From NCBI GenBank assembly GCA_001936135.1, contig CP012819.1, forward strand, positions 868,001 to 932,000: DNA of 64,000 nucleotides. Reading direction: 5' to 3'. The notes below the pieces were generated by a model. That model was given only the letters and a program-made list of their open reading frames with translations. It was not told where the DNA came from and made no database searches. This document shows, in pieces, positions 10,391 through 20,555 of the stretch. The position numbers were made by a program, and so were the translations under genes. Numbering within the stretch: the stretch's first letter is position 1; each line of letters opens with the position of its first letter. This DNA comes from Saccharomycopsis fibuligera x Saccharomycopsis cf. fibuligera (taxonomy: Eukaryota; Ascomycota; Saccharomycetes; Ascoideales; Saccharomycopsidaceae).

Positions 10391-10590
10391 CATATCTTCA
10401 CATAATTTCAACATATTGTTATCATATCTTCACATAATTTCAACATATTGTTATCATATCTTCACATAATTTCAACATATTGTTATCATATCTTCACATA
10501 ATTTCAACATATTGTTATCATATCTTCAACATATCTTCACATAATTTTAACATATTGTTAAAATATCTTCACATAATTTCAACATATTTT
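10391..10590 (+). repeat. 32-bp tandem repeat (about 6 copies)
   Basis: Four exact copies start at 10391, 10423, 10455 and 10487, each beginning CATATCTTCACATAATTTC. At least two shorter or diverged copies follow. The array lies inside the retroelement downstream of the integrase remnant and appears non-coding. Confidence 0.92.
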
Positions 10591-11717
10591 CACTATGTTG
10601 CATGTTTGACCCATGTTTTGGTATACACCATAACTATTCGACAGCAACATAATTATTCGGTATGTATATTCGGCGAATTTAGTTGGTATTATTACGATTT
10701 AGTACGATTTTTTTTTTGATTTTAAAGAAACAACAACACGAGAGTTATAGACTGAGATAAACAAGAGCAAATACTATGCACTGACTTAAAACTAGTATCT
10801 AGCGCGAGGTCGCTTTCTGCCCAACAAGGGGAAGAATAAGTTGTCAGTCCATTGTGGCCAAAGGCTACAATGACAACTAGCAATCTAGAAAAGAGTAAAC
10901 GAATGACTCGACGATGATCAAGCGTTAAAGATTGATTAACGAAAGAGAATGAATGAAAGAAGTTGGATGTTATTCCTCTTCGAATATGGACCCTCGGAGG
11001 TCGTGAATGAAAAGAAGTTGGATTTATTCCTCTTCGAATATGGACCCTCGGAGGTCGTGGATGGAATGAAGTTGGATCTAGTCCTCTTCGAAGTTTGGAT
11101 TCTTGGAGATCATCGATACGAAAGATTGACGTTTATGTACATCTTTTAAAATAAGCGAAACGCTGAATTATCGAGTTGATTGAAACGGATCTGGATGGAT
11201 GATGGTATTTTATTTTATATTTATTGCTCTGCTAGTCTGACGTATTTAATGGCAAATCATTGTACGGAGATTTAGTATAGACCAGGTACCAATTACTGAC
11301 AAGGCAACTCTGATTGGACCTGCCGGCGTTGGCTCTGCCTTAGAAATGCATTGCAAATTGGTTAGCAGTCAATTAGCCGGGATGTGCACAAGAACGCATC
11401 ACACCTTTTCTTTCTGGCCAAAAGAAGAGTTTTTTATTTTTATGTTTCTTATTTTTCATTCTGCATGCATGCAATTTACACTTTTCATTTATAAATCTTT
11501 GATGTTAACATTTCTTCTTATTTTTGTTATCTTCTACAAGTTGAAAGAACGGAATGGAACGATGGGAGTGGTTTTGGGATTTGGTCCGCAATGTGGTAAT
11601 AGCGGTTATATGTTTCCCACTTCGTGTACCAGAATTGGCTCGTGAAATTCTGAACCTTCGCTGGGTAGTACAGATTGGAGATAATTTCGAGGGCGAAATT
11701 TGGTCGAGACAGGGAAG
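10591..11717 (+). other. Non-coding 3' segment of the Ty3-type element
   Basis: Apart from the 54-bp repeat I find no gene. A 99-codon frame at 11346-11645 has a hydrophobic stretch (FIFMFLIFHSACMQFTLF) but no known motif. It could be a remnant of an extra ORF or chance. Confidence 0.5.
10959..11121 (+). repeat. About 54-bp imperfect tandem repeat (3 copies)
   Basis: Copies start at about 10959, 11014 and 11068 with GAAGTTGGAT, followed by CCTCTTCGAA and, in the first two, ATGGACCCTCGGAGGTCGTG. The third copy is more diverged. It lies inside the Ty3-type element. The repeat can be read as an 18-residue unit but the surrounding frame is short, so coding is doubtful. Confidence 0.85.
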
Positions 11718-11971
11718 TGTTGCGAACATTTTCCTTCATTGTGTTCGCATTCCTGATCAGTTTGTGTTCACAACCGTCTGAAGGATCCTTCAAATGTCCT
11801 TCAAATTGTCGAAAATCTTGTATAAAGGTCGGCGAAGTGTTCCTTTTAACTTGTGTATATAGCGATGGGTGGAATAAATGACAAGCCGATATACCCATCG
11901 ATAACGATAATAACAATAACAAACGTGTTTAAAATACTTAGTAGAGAACTAACCCTCATTTAAACACAACA
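11718..11971 (+). repeat. Right LTR of the Ty3-type element
   Basis: 254 bp, by eye identical to 9140-9393. It is followed by the AATTA duplication and, 14 bp after its end, by tRNA-Trp. Confidence 0.9.
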
Positions 11972-11985
11972 AATTAAACAAGGAT

Positions 11986-12068
11986 GATGTGGTGGCTCAA
12001 TGGTAGAGCTTTCGACTCCAGTTTACCGTGCCATCGAAGGGTTGCAGGTTCAATTCCTGTCCATGTCA
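11986..12068 (+). tRNA. tRNA-Trp(CCA) with an 11-nt intron
   Basis: The acceptor stem GATGTGG/CCATGTC includes G-U pairs and has discriminator A. The D-arm, anticodon stem TTCGA/TCGAA and T-arm GCAGG-TTCAATT-CCTGT match the S. cerevisiae tRNA-Trp body closely. Anticodon CCA is at 12018-12020. The 13 bases between the anticodon and the 3' stem leave an 11-nt intron after position 37 (about 12022-12032). A T-run at 12084-12089 can terminate Pol III. The Ty3-type element has inserted just upstream. Confidence 0.93.
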
Positions 12069-12083
12069 TTTCCTTTCCCTTTC

Positions 12084-12089
12084 TTTTTT
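12084..12089 (+). terminator. Pol III terminator of tRNA-Trp
   Basis: A run of six T residues 16 bases after the mature 3' end, in a T-rich trailer. Confidence 0.65.
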
Positions 12090-12689
12090 CCTATTTTGAG
12101 CCATCTCAATACAACTCAACAAAAAGTTATGTTTTTGGTTGACACACACTTTGATATGCTGTTGTTCTAATGTCTTGAATTCTTATTAGCTTTACTTCCT
12201 GTCTTAGTAACAAACTACCAGCTTTAGTTCTATTTATGAAAAAACTGGAAGATAATACCATTCTTGTTCAACTTCATAGTTTAAAACCCTGTAAAAACAG
12301 CATACTAAGTAAATATCACATGACACAATGTCTTTGTAGCTTTTTATTTTTTTGAAACTTGTCCACTAAATTCTTGAAAAAACGCCCGAGTGATTTCTAA
12401 ATTTGAGAAGTAGACGAGAAGATTGTATTATACGTTTGTGACGATTGCAACTTACACCCAAGCTTCACTCTACAGTAAAACAAAAACAGCCAAACATATA
12501 ATTGTCTTTGAAATTTGTTAAAAAGTCTCATTGAACTGTCATAGCGAAGATTATTTAATTGCTTTTCACATCTGGATTTTTTTCGAAAAATATTGAAACA
12601 GTTAGGCTTATTTATAACAGGTCAAGAAGCAAACGTTACAGCAGCCATTACACAATCACGCAAACAAAACAAAAAACATATAATCAATA
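12090..12689. other. Intergenic region upstream of RET2
   Basis: About 600 bp, AT-rich, with no gene seen. TATTTATAA near 12609 could serve as a TATA-type element for RET2. Confidence 0.5.
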
Positions 12690-14366
12690 ATGGTTGTCTT
12701 ATCAGCAGCTATATGTACCAATTCTGGTAAGCCTTTATTGGCAAGACAATTCAAAGAAATGACTAAAGATTCAATCACAGCCTACTTGACCAACTTTAGC
12801 AGTTTACTATTAGAAAATGATTCGCAACACACCACAATCGAGTCTGATTTGATTAGATACTTGTACCAGCCGGTTGAAAGTTTTATTTTGTTAATAATCA
12901 CAAACTTGAATTCAAATATCATTCAAGACATTGATACATTGCAACTTGTTGCCAAAACTGTTTCTTCTCTTTTGAGAGGATCTAGTGTCAGCAGCTCTAT
13001 TGGTTCTAGTGATATATTCTTGAACAGCTTTGAAATCTTGAACGCTTTTGATGAAATCATCACTGAAGGTTACAAAGAAAATTTGACTCCACAACTCGTT
13101 AGTCAATTTTTGGAGATGGATTCTTTCGACGAAAGAATCCAGGATGCAATTGACAGAAACAAAGAGTTGGGCGCTGCTGAAGAAAGAAAGCGTAAGGCCA
13201 AGGAAATTCAAAGAAAAGAATTAGCCAGACGCGAAGCTGAAAATTTGGCTAGTTTGGGTGTTGGTTCTGGCTTAGGTTCTACCAGTGGTGGATTTGGTGC
13301 TGGTAGCAGTGTTGGCCTTGGTGGTCAACAATCAATCTACAATACTCCATCATATGAAGACGAAGAAGAAGATCCGACTACCGCGTACGCTAGAGCAGGT
13401 ACGTACAAAGCACCTCATCAAGGTAGAGGTTTGCAGTTAGGCAAGAAGAAACAAGGAAACAATTCTGATTTTACTCCATTATTAAGCGAGTCGAGGCCAA
13501 ATTTTAGACAACAACAACAACAACGTGCAGCTGCTGAGGAAGAGCAAAGGGTTGCACAGTTAAGAACTCCGACACTCAATAAACCTGAAGTCCCAGAAGT
13601 TGAAAACAATGGTATTTTAATCACTGTGAATGAAAAAGTGTCTGCCGAAATTTTGAGGGACGGATCGCTCAAATCATCAGAAATCAAAGGTGACTTGCAA
13701 TTACGTATCAACAATGCAGACTTGGCTCATTCTAAATTGGTTCTTAGTCCATTGGAAAAGAAAACAGGCCTTCAATTTAAGACTCATCCTAACGTTGACA
13801 AGGCCAAATTTAACTCCAACATTATTGCTCTTAAGGACCAAAACAAGTCATTCCCATCCAACGATCAATCTCTTGGTGTTCTTAGATGGAGAGCTCTTGG
13901 TAAAGACGAAGATACTCAATACTTGCCGATCACATTTTCCATCTGGACCACAGAGCAAAATGGTCTGGTTAGCGTTACTATTGAATACGAATTACAAGAG
14001 AAACTTATTGATGAACAAATCATTTTCAAAGATTTAGAAATTTTGATCCCCGATGTAGGTGGAGCCAACGCGTACTTGAAATCCGACGATGATGATAATA
14101 TTGGCTTTAATCAAAATGAAGACTCATTGCAATTTGTAATCAACCAAATCAGCTATGAAGATCCTAGTGGTGCTATTGAATTCACCATCGAGACTAGCGA
14201 AGAAGATTACTTGTTCCCAATGTACGTTAACTTTGTGATTCAGAGCAACAAGCTTAATTTTGCCGGGGTTGAAATCCAAGATGTGTTGAGCGTGGACAAT
14301 GAAGAAGAATCATTGCCATATGATTTTGTTTCTAATGTGATTAGTGAGAATTTCACTATTGTTTAA
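12690..14366 (+). CDS. RET2: Coatomer delta subunit (delta-COP)
   Basis: A 558-residue delta-COP. The N-terminal longin-type domain (about 1-140) begins MVVLSAAICTNSGKPLLARQF, almost the family consensus. A charged helix (ERKRKAKEIQRKELARREAE, about 165-185) and a Gly/Ser-rich linker (GVGSGLGSTSGGFGAGSS) follow. The C-terminal mu-homology domain (about 300-558) contains GILITVNEKVSAEILRDGSL and VSVTIEYELQEKL. It forms part of the COPI coat that returns cargo from Golgi to ER and binds dilysine or tryptophan-based signals. Length matches yeast Ret2 (546). In S. cerevisiae RET2 (YFR051C) lies near KGD4 and RMD8, both of which are also in this window. Confidence 0.95.
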   Translation: MVVLSAAICTNSGKPLLARQFKEMTKDSITAYLTNFSSLLLENDSQHTTIESDLIRYLYQPVESFILLIITNLNSNIIQDIDTLQLVAKTVSSLLRGSSVSSSIGSSDIFLNSFEILNAFDEIITEGYKENLTPQLVSQFLEMDSFDERIQDAIDRNKELGAAEERKRKAKEIQRKELARREAENLASLGVGSGLGSTSGGFGAGSSVGLGGQQSIYNTPSYEDEEEDPTTAYARAGTYKAPHQGRGLQLGKKKQGNNSDFTPLLSESRPNFRQQQQQRAAAEEEQRVAQLRTPTLNKPEVPEVENNGILITVNEKVSAEILRDGSLKSSEIKGDLQLRINNADLAHSKLVLSPLEKKTGLQFKTHPNVDKAKFNSNIIALKDQNKSFPSNDQSLGVLRWRALGKDEDTQYLPITFSIWTTEQNGLVSVTIEYELQEKLIDEQIIFKDLEILIPDVGGANAYLKSDDDDNIGFNQNEDSLQFVINQISYEDPSGAIEFTIETSEEDYLFPMYVNFVIQSNKLNFAGVEIQDVLSVDNEEESLPYDFVSNVISENFTIV

Positions 14367-15252
14367 GTAACTCTTTATAGTAAGGAACTTCACAAAAACA
14401 ATAAAAACAATAAAAAATATCTAACTAATGATCAATAAAAACAAAAACAAACAAACAAAAACCACCCCAAATTAGATAGGAACTTGGAAGCTGGGTCTGC
14501 TATTGAATTGATGTATATGTATGGTAATAATATATATACATTACATTATGTCATATTGAGTTAACCCTCATTTTTTTTTTTTTTTTTATATATATATATT
14601 TTTTTTTTTATATTTTTTTTCCTCTTTCTTTATCATATTGTGTCAAAGTTTATTCATTTTTTCTGTTTATCGTTTGTATTTATAAGGAATAAAAAATGCT
14701 CATATTTTTTCAAGAATGATGTTATGATGGTGCTGTATAATAAATACGCTCTTAGAAACGGCTTAATATGTGATATACGTACGCACGTTATGTAATGCAT
14801 ATTGAGAGCAAGTGAGAAATGGGCAAAACATGCATTAAAAAAAAAAAAAACAACTAATCAGGATGGTGACCGAGAGCAAAATTGAAAAATATGGTAAGAA
14901 AATTAACAGAAAGGTTTCGAATGATTCTCATAATAAAGAGGAATAACGATGCGAAAATATCAAAAAAATAAAAGATACATGATTTATAAGACAGAAAAAG
15001 AGAATTAGCAGTAACATGGAAAATGAACAGCAGCTTTAAAACAGAGAAAATGCAAGAGCAGAAAGAAAGGTTTGAGTAGAACAGGATAAATAATACAGAA
15101 AAAATTAAAGGAATATAAGAAAAATATGAAACAACACATAAAAAGCCGCTATGCTGATGAGGAATAAGCACAGAATAAAACGAACAAGGTAAAATTATTA
15201 TCAATACCTCTAGCATGCAAAAAAAGAGAATAGAAACAAAAATAACATATTT
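14367..15252. other. Intergenic region between convergent RET2 and PDE1
   Basis: 886 bp containing T-rich, (AT)n and A-rich tracts (for example 14571-14625). No gene recognised. The minus-strand frame at 14854-15216 is Phe/Leu/Ser-rich low complexity without motifs. Confidence 0.6.
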
Positions 15253-16845
15253 TTATATTGAGTACGTGAGCCCCGGAAATGCAATTGTAAAAGAGCAACC
15301 CAAATTGTACTTATCGTTCAACTCGTTCAATTGAGATAAGATAATTTTTCTTGGATCTTTACCCAGTACAGTTGTCTCTTTTACATGAGATATTATAATT
15401 TTAAAATTCAGCAACGGATAATTGATATCAAATCCCAAATCAGAAAAACATTGTTTTTGTCTGCTATCAGACAAGTCATGAAGTTTTCGAATTTTATTAG
15501 CCAAATAAATCAATTCATTAAATAAATGAGTGGGCGTCAAATGACCAAATAGTGGGGTATTGACAGGAACATTACAGGTTGAGCATTCGATAATCATACC
15601 ACTCAATTTAGAATAAAGAATGAGTAGTGCGGCTGAGTTCCAAACATGCAAATTTTTGTTTGAAGTTTCTAGATCCCCAAAGATTAAAATGAACTTATTA
15701 TTTGTCAAACTTTTGATCAAAAAAGTGCTTGATTTGTAGGCGCAATCGTTATGTTGCAAGCTGGAACCATCAGATATCACTCCGTGGTTCACTTCAAATG
15801 CTTTGACGTGAAAATAGTTGTTCAATGGTATTATCTTATCATCATGCTTTTTGGCGTCATTGTCAAAACTTATTAATTTCAAAAAGCGACCATTAGCATC
15901 ACATTGCAAATTTGGCCAAATTATACCATTGAAAACATGTTTTTTTAGAGCTTCTATCGTGAATTGTGAGCCATATATTTTCTTTGTTGGCATATGTTTG
16001 TTGTCAAATCCAGCTGAATTTATTACCAAACCAGAAATATGGTCCAAGTGAGGATGTGTTATTAAATAGTCACTAATATTATTTTGTAACTTCATGCTGA
16101 CTTGGTATGATGACTGACCAAGCTCTTTGCAGTTAAGGTTTAGCAATTTGATGTGACAATTGGTATATTTCATAAAATGCAAGGAATCACTATAAGAGCG
16201 CAAAAGTGAATTTTGGTTGTACGAATTTTCAATCATTGTGCGCAACTGGGCATTGCTTTTGTTAGATTGAGACAAAATTTGTTGTTGACTTAGTCGAGTG
16301 GATATATCTTTTGACTTGTTGAATACATTCCTTAAATTAGAGTTCAACAAATTTTTTATCATTGGTCTTGTAGGCTTGTCATTTTGTTGATCCTCATCAA
16401 CCAATACCTGCGCATCGCGATTGACAGGGTCGGTTCTCTGCAAGCTTTTATCCAGCAATAAGCACTCCATAAAGCTATTTTTGGTTACTTGATTAAAAAA
16501 ATAGCTATTGTCATTGTACAAATGCTTATTTTCTTCAAGGATAATATCATTTATCCCTGTCAAGCCACAGCCAGCATCTACAGCTATTATTCTTTCGTTT
16601 AGATTGTCGGTGACTATTTCTTTGAAGCTTATGTCAGAGGATTTGATCAAGTAAGAGCAAGTACGGCCATCAATGGGGCCACCAGAGCTTCCCAATACCG
16701 TTATGTCAAAACCGATATTGTTTTGAGCATGTGCGCTAAGATTGAAGAAAGTAGAGGAAGCAGAGCATTGAGACGATAAAGAGGATGCGCTAGTGTTTGT
16801 ACATGACGACTTGGAGCTGTGCGATATATCATTAGAACTGTGCAT
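15253..16845 (-). CDS. PDE1: Class II (low-affinity) 3',5'-cyclic-nucleotide phosphodiesterase
   Basis: A 530-residue member of the PDE class II (metallo-beta-lactamase-like) family, which hydrolyses cAMP in the cytosol. Visible signatures are FDITVLGSSGGPIDG near residue 50, AVDAGCGLTGI near 110, and the metal-binding motif THPHLDHISG at about 262-271. EVNHGVISDG, ILIFGDLE and ECSTCNVP follow further on. A Ser/Asn/Gln-rich insertion of about 100 residues (about 140-240) separates the first two blocks, making it longer than S. cerevisiae Pde1 (369). In yeast Pde1 limits agonist-induced cAMP signalling. S. cerevisiae PDE1 is YGL248W, near KAP114 and TAD1, which are also in this window. Confidence 0.93.
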   Translation of the reverse strand: MHSSNDISHSSKSSCTNTSASSLSSQCSASSTFFNLSAHAQNNIGFDITVLGSSGGPIDGRTCSYLIKSSDISFKEIVTDNLNERIIAVDAGCGLTGINDIILEENKHLYNDNSYFFNQVTKNSFMECLLLDKSLQRTDPVNRDAQVLVDEDQQNDKPTRPMIKNLLNSNLRNVFNKSKDISTRLSQQQILSQSNKSNAQLRTMIENSYNQNSLLRSYSDSLHFMKYTNCHIKLLNLNCKELGQSSYQVSMKLQNNISDYLITHPHLDHISGLVINSAGFDNKHMPTKKIYGSQFTIEALKKHVFNGIIWPNLQCDANGRFLKLISFDNDAKKHDDKIIPLNNYFHVKAFEVNHGVISDGSSLQHNDCAYKSSTFLIKSLTNNKFILIFGDLETSNKNLHVWNSAALLILYSKLSGMIIECSTCNVPVNTPLFGHLTPTHLFNELIYLANKIRKLHDLSDSRQKQCFSDLGFDINYPLLNFKIIISHVKETTVLGKDPRKIILSQLNELNDKYNLGCSFTIAFPGLTYSI

Positions 16846-19800
16846 TATTTGGCGATATGGAAATGATTGATCTCCTAGATGGCTTCAATCGTGTTTGTTG
16901 TAAAACAGTTTTGCTTGCTGTATGAATAATTCCTCCAGAGTTGTGAGGAATATCCTCAAATATATATATAGGAACCAGAGAGCGACAAAGAGAGATACAA
17001 AGCAAACACCGATTTGCAGACCAGGTTTGATAAGAACGAGGAAAGTGTTTCTGGGAAATTTTATTGTTGCTCAAAGCCAGTATTTTAGAGTGTCAGCCCA
17101 AGTAGCCAGTACTAAAGACAACATCTAGCGGTGGGAACAACCAAGTGTGACAATAAGAAGAGTAGTACACGCAGTGAAATTGACCCACGAAAAGGAAGGC
17201 AATTGTACAACCTCAATCAGAACAACAGATAAAAGCTATGATATTGCACCAATATAACAGAGTAGCGGCAAGGAACTCAGATGCAAAAAGTGCCTTTGAA
17301 ATGGCAAGATATGGGATGTTTGCGAGGGCAGAAGTGTGCTGGCGCTAATAATTTGGACGGGCAGGTTGGGCGCTAGTTGGCAGGAAATGGGGCCGAACTG
17401 AGATGGTTATAAGATAGGTTCAAAGCAAAGAGATTCCACCGGCGAATAAGGAGAATAAAACAAGCTCTTTCTGAGGACCGGCAAGAAGAGAACAATAAAG
17501 AAGAAGAAGAAGAAGAAGAAGAAGAAGAAGAAGAAAAAGGAGAAGGAGAATAAAAAGAAGAAGAAGAAGAAGAAGAAGAAGAGTTGTTGATAGAGACATC
17601 AAGCAAAAAAAGATGATGGGCTAGCGAGATGGAATTGGACGCCGAGGGTTGCGGTTGGGTGCCCCGGAGAAGGGTGAGAGGGGGTGTGAAAGCAGTGACA
17701 GTTTGTGATTTCATTTCATTCATCGCTTAACGCGCATGCAAGTGCATTGTGAGACACTTCGAGACACACTCTGGAATTGCAGCGGTACTAAAGTATAAAA
17801 GGCGTTGGTGAACATGTCGCTATATACAGAGTGTAACATGGCGTAGCCAAGCGCTACTACTTCTCCAGAATAGAATTGTCGCAGCAAAGTAGTGAATAGA
17901 CACGGAATACTTTATTGCTTTCGCAATTACCCCTCAGTCCGTCAAAAGAACGTCGCCCCGAAAGGGCTTTAAGAGCTAGCACTATTTTGCTCTTCCATTT
18001 AGCGTTGTGCCGATCAGTGATATTCCACGATTTACGCCCCAACCAACGCTCCAGGCCCACAGCTCGCATACAGTACACCAAAATACTTTTTCGAGGTGGC
18101 TGCTTGCTAATATTGTCCATGGGTCGAATAATATGGCCCGTTGAAACTGGAAACTTGCCTCCAGTTTGCATGATGTCGTCGAGATGTACAAATTCGGACC
18201 AAACACAATGAAAGGATGGAGATCAAAATTCTCTGGTTTCGTTTTCAGTAACCAACCACGATACGTATAATTGTATACAGCACTGTTTTCTAGAATCCAG
18301 AACTAGATCAGAAACTTTAAAAATTTAAACTCTCCGTTATTTAGTGCTGTGATCCCAAATAATTATCTACTTGCCCCCGCCGCAATAATCATCTTCGTGT
18401 ACTATTCCCTGTTCGCGGTGCTTGCTAGATCTCTTAAAATTAGTCCGCTAAAAACAAAACAGCTAAATTGGGCTTCCGTCTGACCAGGAATGGTTCAATT
18501 TATGGCCACGTACCGCAGTTGTTACTTGTGGGGCTACTCGCGAGTGTACCTGTCCGTCCCTTACGAGTATATTTGTTGCAAAAAACTTTTCGCACCTGCT
18601 TTTGAACGCCCTGAATTTTTATGCGTGCGGTAAGAGAAAAATATCACCATGCACCTAGAAGATCTGCAATACGTCTACGAAGCTTTTCTTCAACAAACAG
18701 TTGAACGTTATCCTGGAAATTAGGCACAGAAACTATTCGATACGATTATACCACTACAGTGCTTGTTTCTTTCAGCCTTTTCCCAGACAGTAAATTTTCG
18801 ATTCCTCGAACAATGCAACTGTGTATTACCGGAATCGGAATTCTCCAAAAAAAAAAAAAAAAAAAAAAAAATGCTCCGAAAAGTCCCCATGAAATGAACA
18901 TACTCAATTTCAAGTGTGCCCTTCAATTTAGTTCGTGGGTAGTTCAGCCTATTAAGTTGTGATTCCGCACCACTTGACTACTAATATTCGGGTTAGCATT
19001 GATTATAGTCGTACTTCACTAGTAGCTATAGCGTATATGCTGTATCTTGAGATCTTGTATATTGTTTCGGCGTTTTTGCCACTTAATTAACGATGTAATA
19101 CGCTTACTTGCACAATCTGTGTTTCTATAAGATCCCAGTTCTTTCGTTTTTCGATTCAGAGTTTTGCGCCACTGAAGTTTTTTCTGTTGATATATATAAT
19201 CCATACAGCACAATGTATAAATCATGCATAACAGGGAGATCACGAACCAGCCTTTTATGCTGGCCTCACAATAGTTTTTCTCGCGATGAATTTGCTCGTT
19301 CTTTTGTTTTAGTGCTTTCATAATCTTGAATCTACAGTTACCAATGTATCATAAAGCCTCGTGTCCCAACGTGACCACGCGTAACCTGTCTTTTTAGGCG
19401 TTATTGTACATGCAGTTTGGTAGAGCTCAAAAGCCGATTGTTTTCTTTCGGCTCTGTTAATTTCTGGGTTACAGCAGTGATTGAAAGCAAATAAAAAACC
19501 AACTAAGAAAAAAGAAAAAGCGCTGATACAAAGCTAGTATTTGTTCTAGTGTCATTGATAGAATATATATATGAACATTAATTTCTTACAGAGAAAATAG
19601 TTTCCACGATTTTTAGCGGTTTGATAGGAAAAGCAATGACATTACAGCTTGCGTATGTATCAGCACTATACAGTTCACTGTTTATTCGGTGGTGTATCTA
19701 AAATAGAAAAGAAAAGAAATTATGATGAAAGCCAACCATTACCCAGACTAATTGAGAAAAAAACTGAAAAGCATATATTACGTGTATAAGCGCCTCCATC

Positions 19801-19863
19801 AGTATCGCTCAACCTCCTCTCCTTACATAACGATAAATTAGCGCATCAGTTTCGCCTATTCGC
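16846..19863. other. 3.0-kb gap without a recognised gene
   Basis: Both neighbours point left, so this holds the PDE1 promoter and the KGD4 3' flank. I see a GAA-rich microsatellite (17497-17582), a TATAAAAG box near 17797 and an unusually mixed-composition segment (17800-18250). A 25-A run lies at 18847-18871. I looked for U1, U2, U3, U6, RNase P, RNase MRP and SRP RNA landmarks and found none. A non-coding RNA or a fast-evolving small gene cannot be excluded. Confidence 0.55.
17497..17582 (+). repeat. GAA/AAG microsatellite
   Basis: Two (GAA)n blocks, about 17497-17535 and 17555-17582, separated by a purine-only-like spacer. Long purine strands of this type can form triplex DNA and vary in length. 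Confidence 0.9.
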
Positions 19864-20555
19864 TTATTTGAGTAACACTTCAGCCCCACCAAAATTGATG
19901 TCTTCAATTTCCAAATCTTCAGGCGGTGTGTATCTAAATCTAGCAGGCAATTCAGATCTCAATTCAACATCCGCTTTACTTTCACCGAGATATTTGGAAC
20001 CACTGTTGCTATTGTTGCTGCTGCTGCTACTTACTGACTTGGCAGCGTTCTTGGATAAATCTCCTGGCATGACACCGTTAGAAAAAAAATGTGGCTTTGG
20101 GGTAGGATCAATCTTCACTATATTTTTGTTAGTGATGTGCAATCAATAGAATCACTTGACATTGAAGAGTAAAGAAAACGAAAATAAAAACAGGAAAGAG
20201 CCTTCTGTATTTTTGTAAAGTGCGGAGGACGTGAAAGTCTTCGCTTTAACAATGTACGTCTATCTTTGTGTTGTGTAGAGGGCACTCTTTTTTTGTTAAT
20301 TTCTTTGACCCAAACTATCTTGCCAGCCAGCCCGTTTGGGACAAATGCCTTCTTTTCGATTCTAGATTTGCTAAAAAATGTTTCTTCCAAAAACAAAAAA
20401 CAACAACTTCCAATTTCCGCTCAGCGGATCAAAAGAGCATCATTAATGACAGTGTTGCTCATTCATATCAAATATAGCTACATACCTGGTATTTGCCTAT
20501 TTGGGAATTTAATCAATGGGACATGTTTGGCTAACAGTTGAATCGAGCTTCTCAT
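19864..20555 (-). CDS. KGD4: Kgd4 (former Ymr31), alpha-ketoglutarate dehydrogenase subunit; two exons
   Basis: Coding sequence is complement(join(19864-20117, 20486-20555)), 107 residues. Exon 1 (70 nt, ATG at 20555) encodes MRSSIQLLAKHVPLIKFPNR, matching the family's PLIRFP N-terminal motif and a basic mitochondrial-type start. Exon 2 carries the Ser/Asn linker and the diagnostic C-terminus with ELPARFRY and EIEDINFGGAE. Splicing joins G|TG into a Val codon and keeps the frame. Kgd4 tethers E3 (lipoamide dehydrogenase) to the mitochondrial alpha-ketoglutarate dehydrogenase complex. It was long annotated as ribosomal protein Ymr31/MRPS36. In S. cerevisiae YFR049W lies between RMD8 and RET2; here it is next to RMD8. 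Confidence 0.92.
20118..20485 (-). other. KGD4 intron
   Basis: 368 nt on the minus strand. Donor GTATGT at 20485-20480, branch site CACTAAC at 20134-20128, acceptor TAG ending at 20118. The phase-1 junction restores a conserved protein, so the intron is well supported. Confidence 0.88.

Larger units (their letters stand above)
9140..11971 (+). mobile_element. Internally deleted Ty3/gypsy-type retrotransposon
   Basis: The element is bounded by two 254-bp LTRs (9140-9393, 11718-11971) that begin TGTTGCGAAC, end ACACAACA and look identical by eye. It is flanked by the 5-bp target duplication AATTA (9135-9139 and 11972-11976). Only the C-terminal part of a Ty3/gypsy integrase remains (9417-10358). 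Gag, protease, reverse transcriptase and RNase H are missing, and no TGG-type primer-binding site follows the left LTR. About 1.36 kb of non-coding, repeat-bearing sequence separates the integrase from the right LTR. A purine-rich tract (GAGACAGGGAAG) precedes that LTR. The right LTR ends 14 bp before tRNA-Trp, the insertion position typical of Ty3. Confidence 0.9.

Noticed and set aside
10391-10590. Regular 32-bp repeats that could suggest a CRISPR array
   Set aside because: The copies are directly contiguous with no spacers, and this is a eukaryotic retroelement.
18649-18723. 24-codon frame starting MHLEDLQYVYEAF
   Set aside because: Too short to distinguish from chance without conservation or transcription data.
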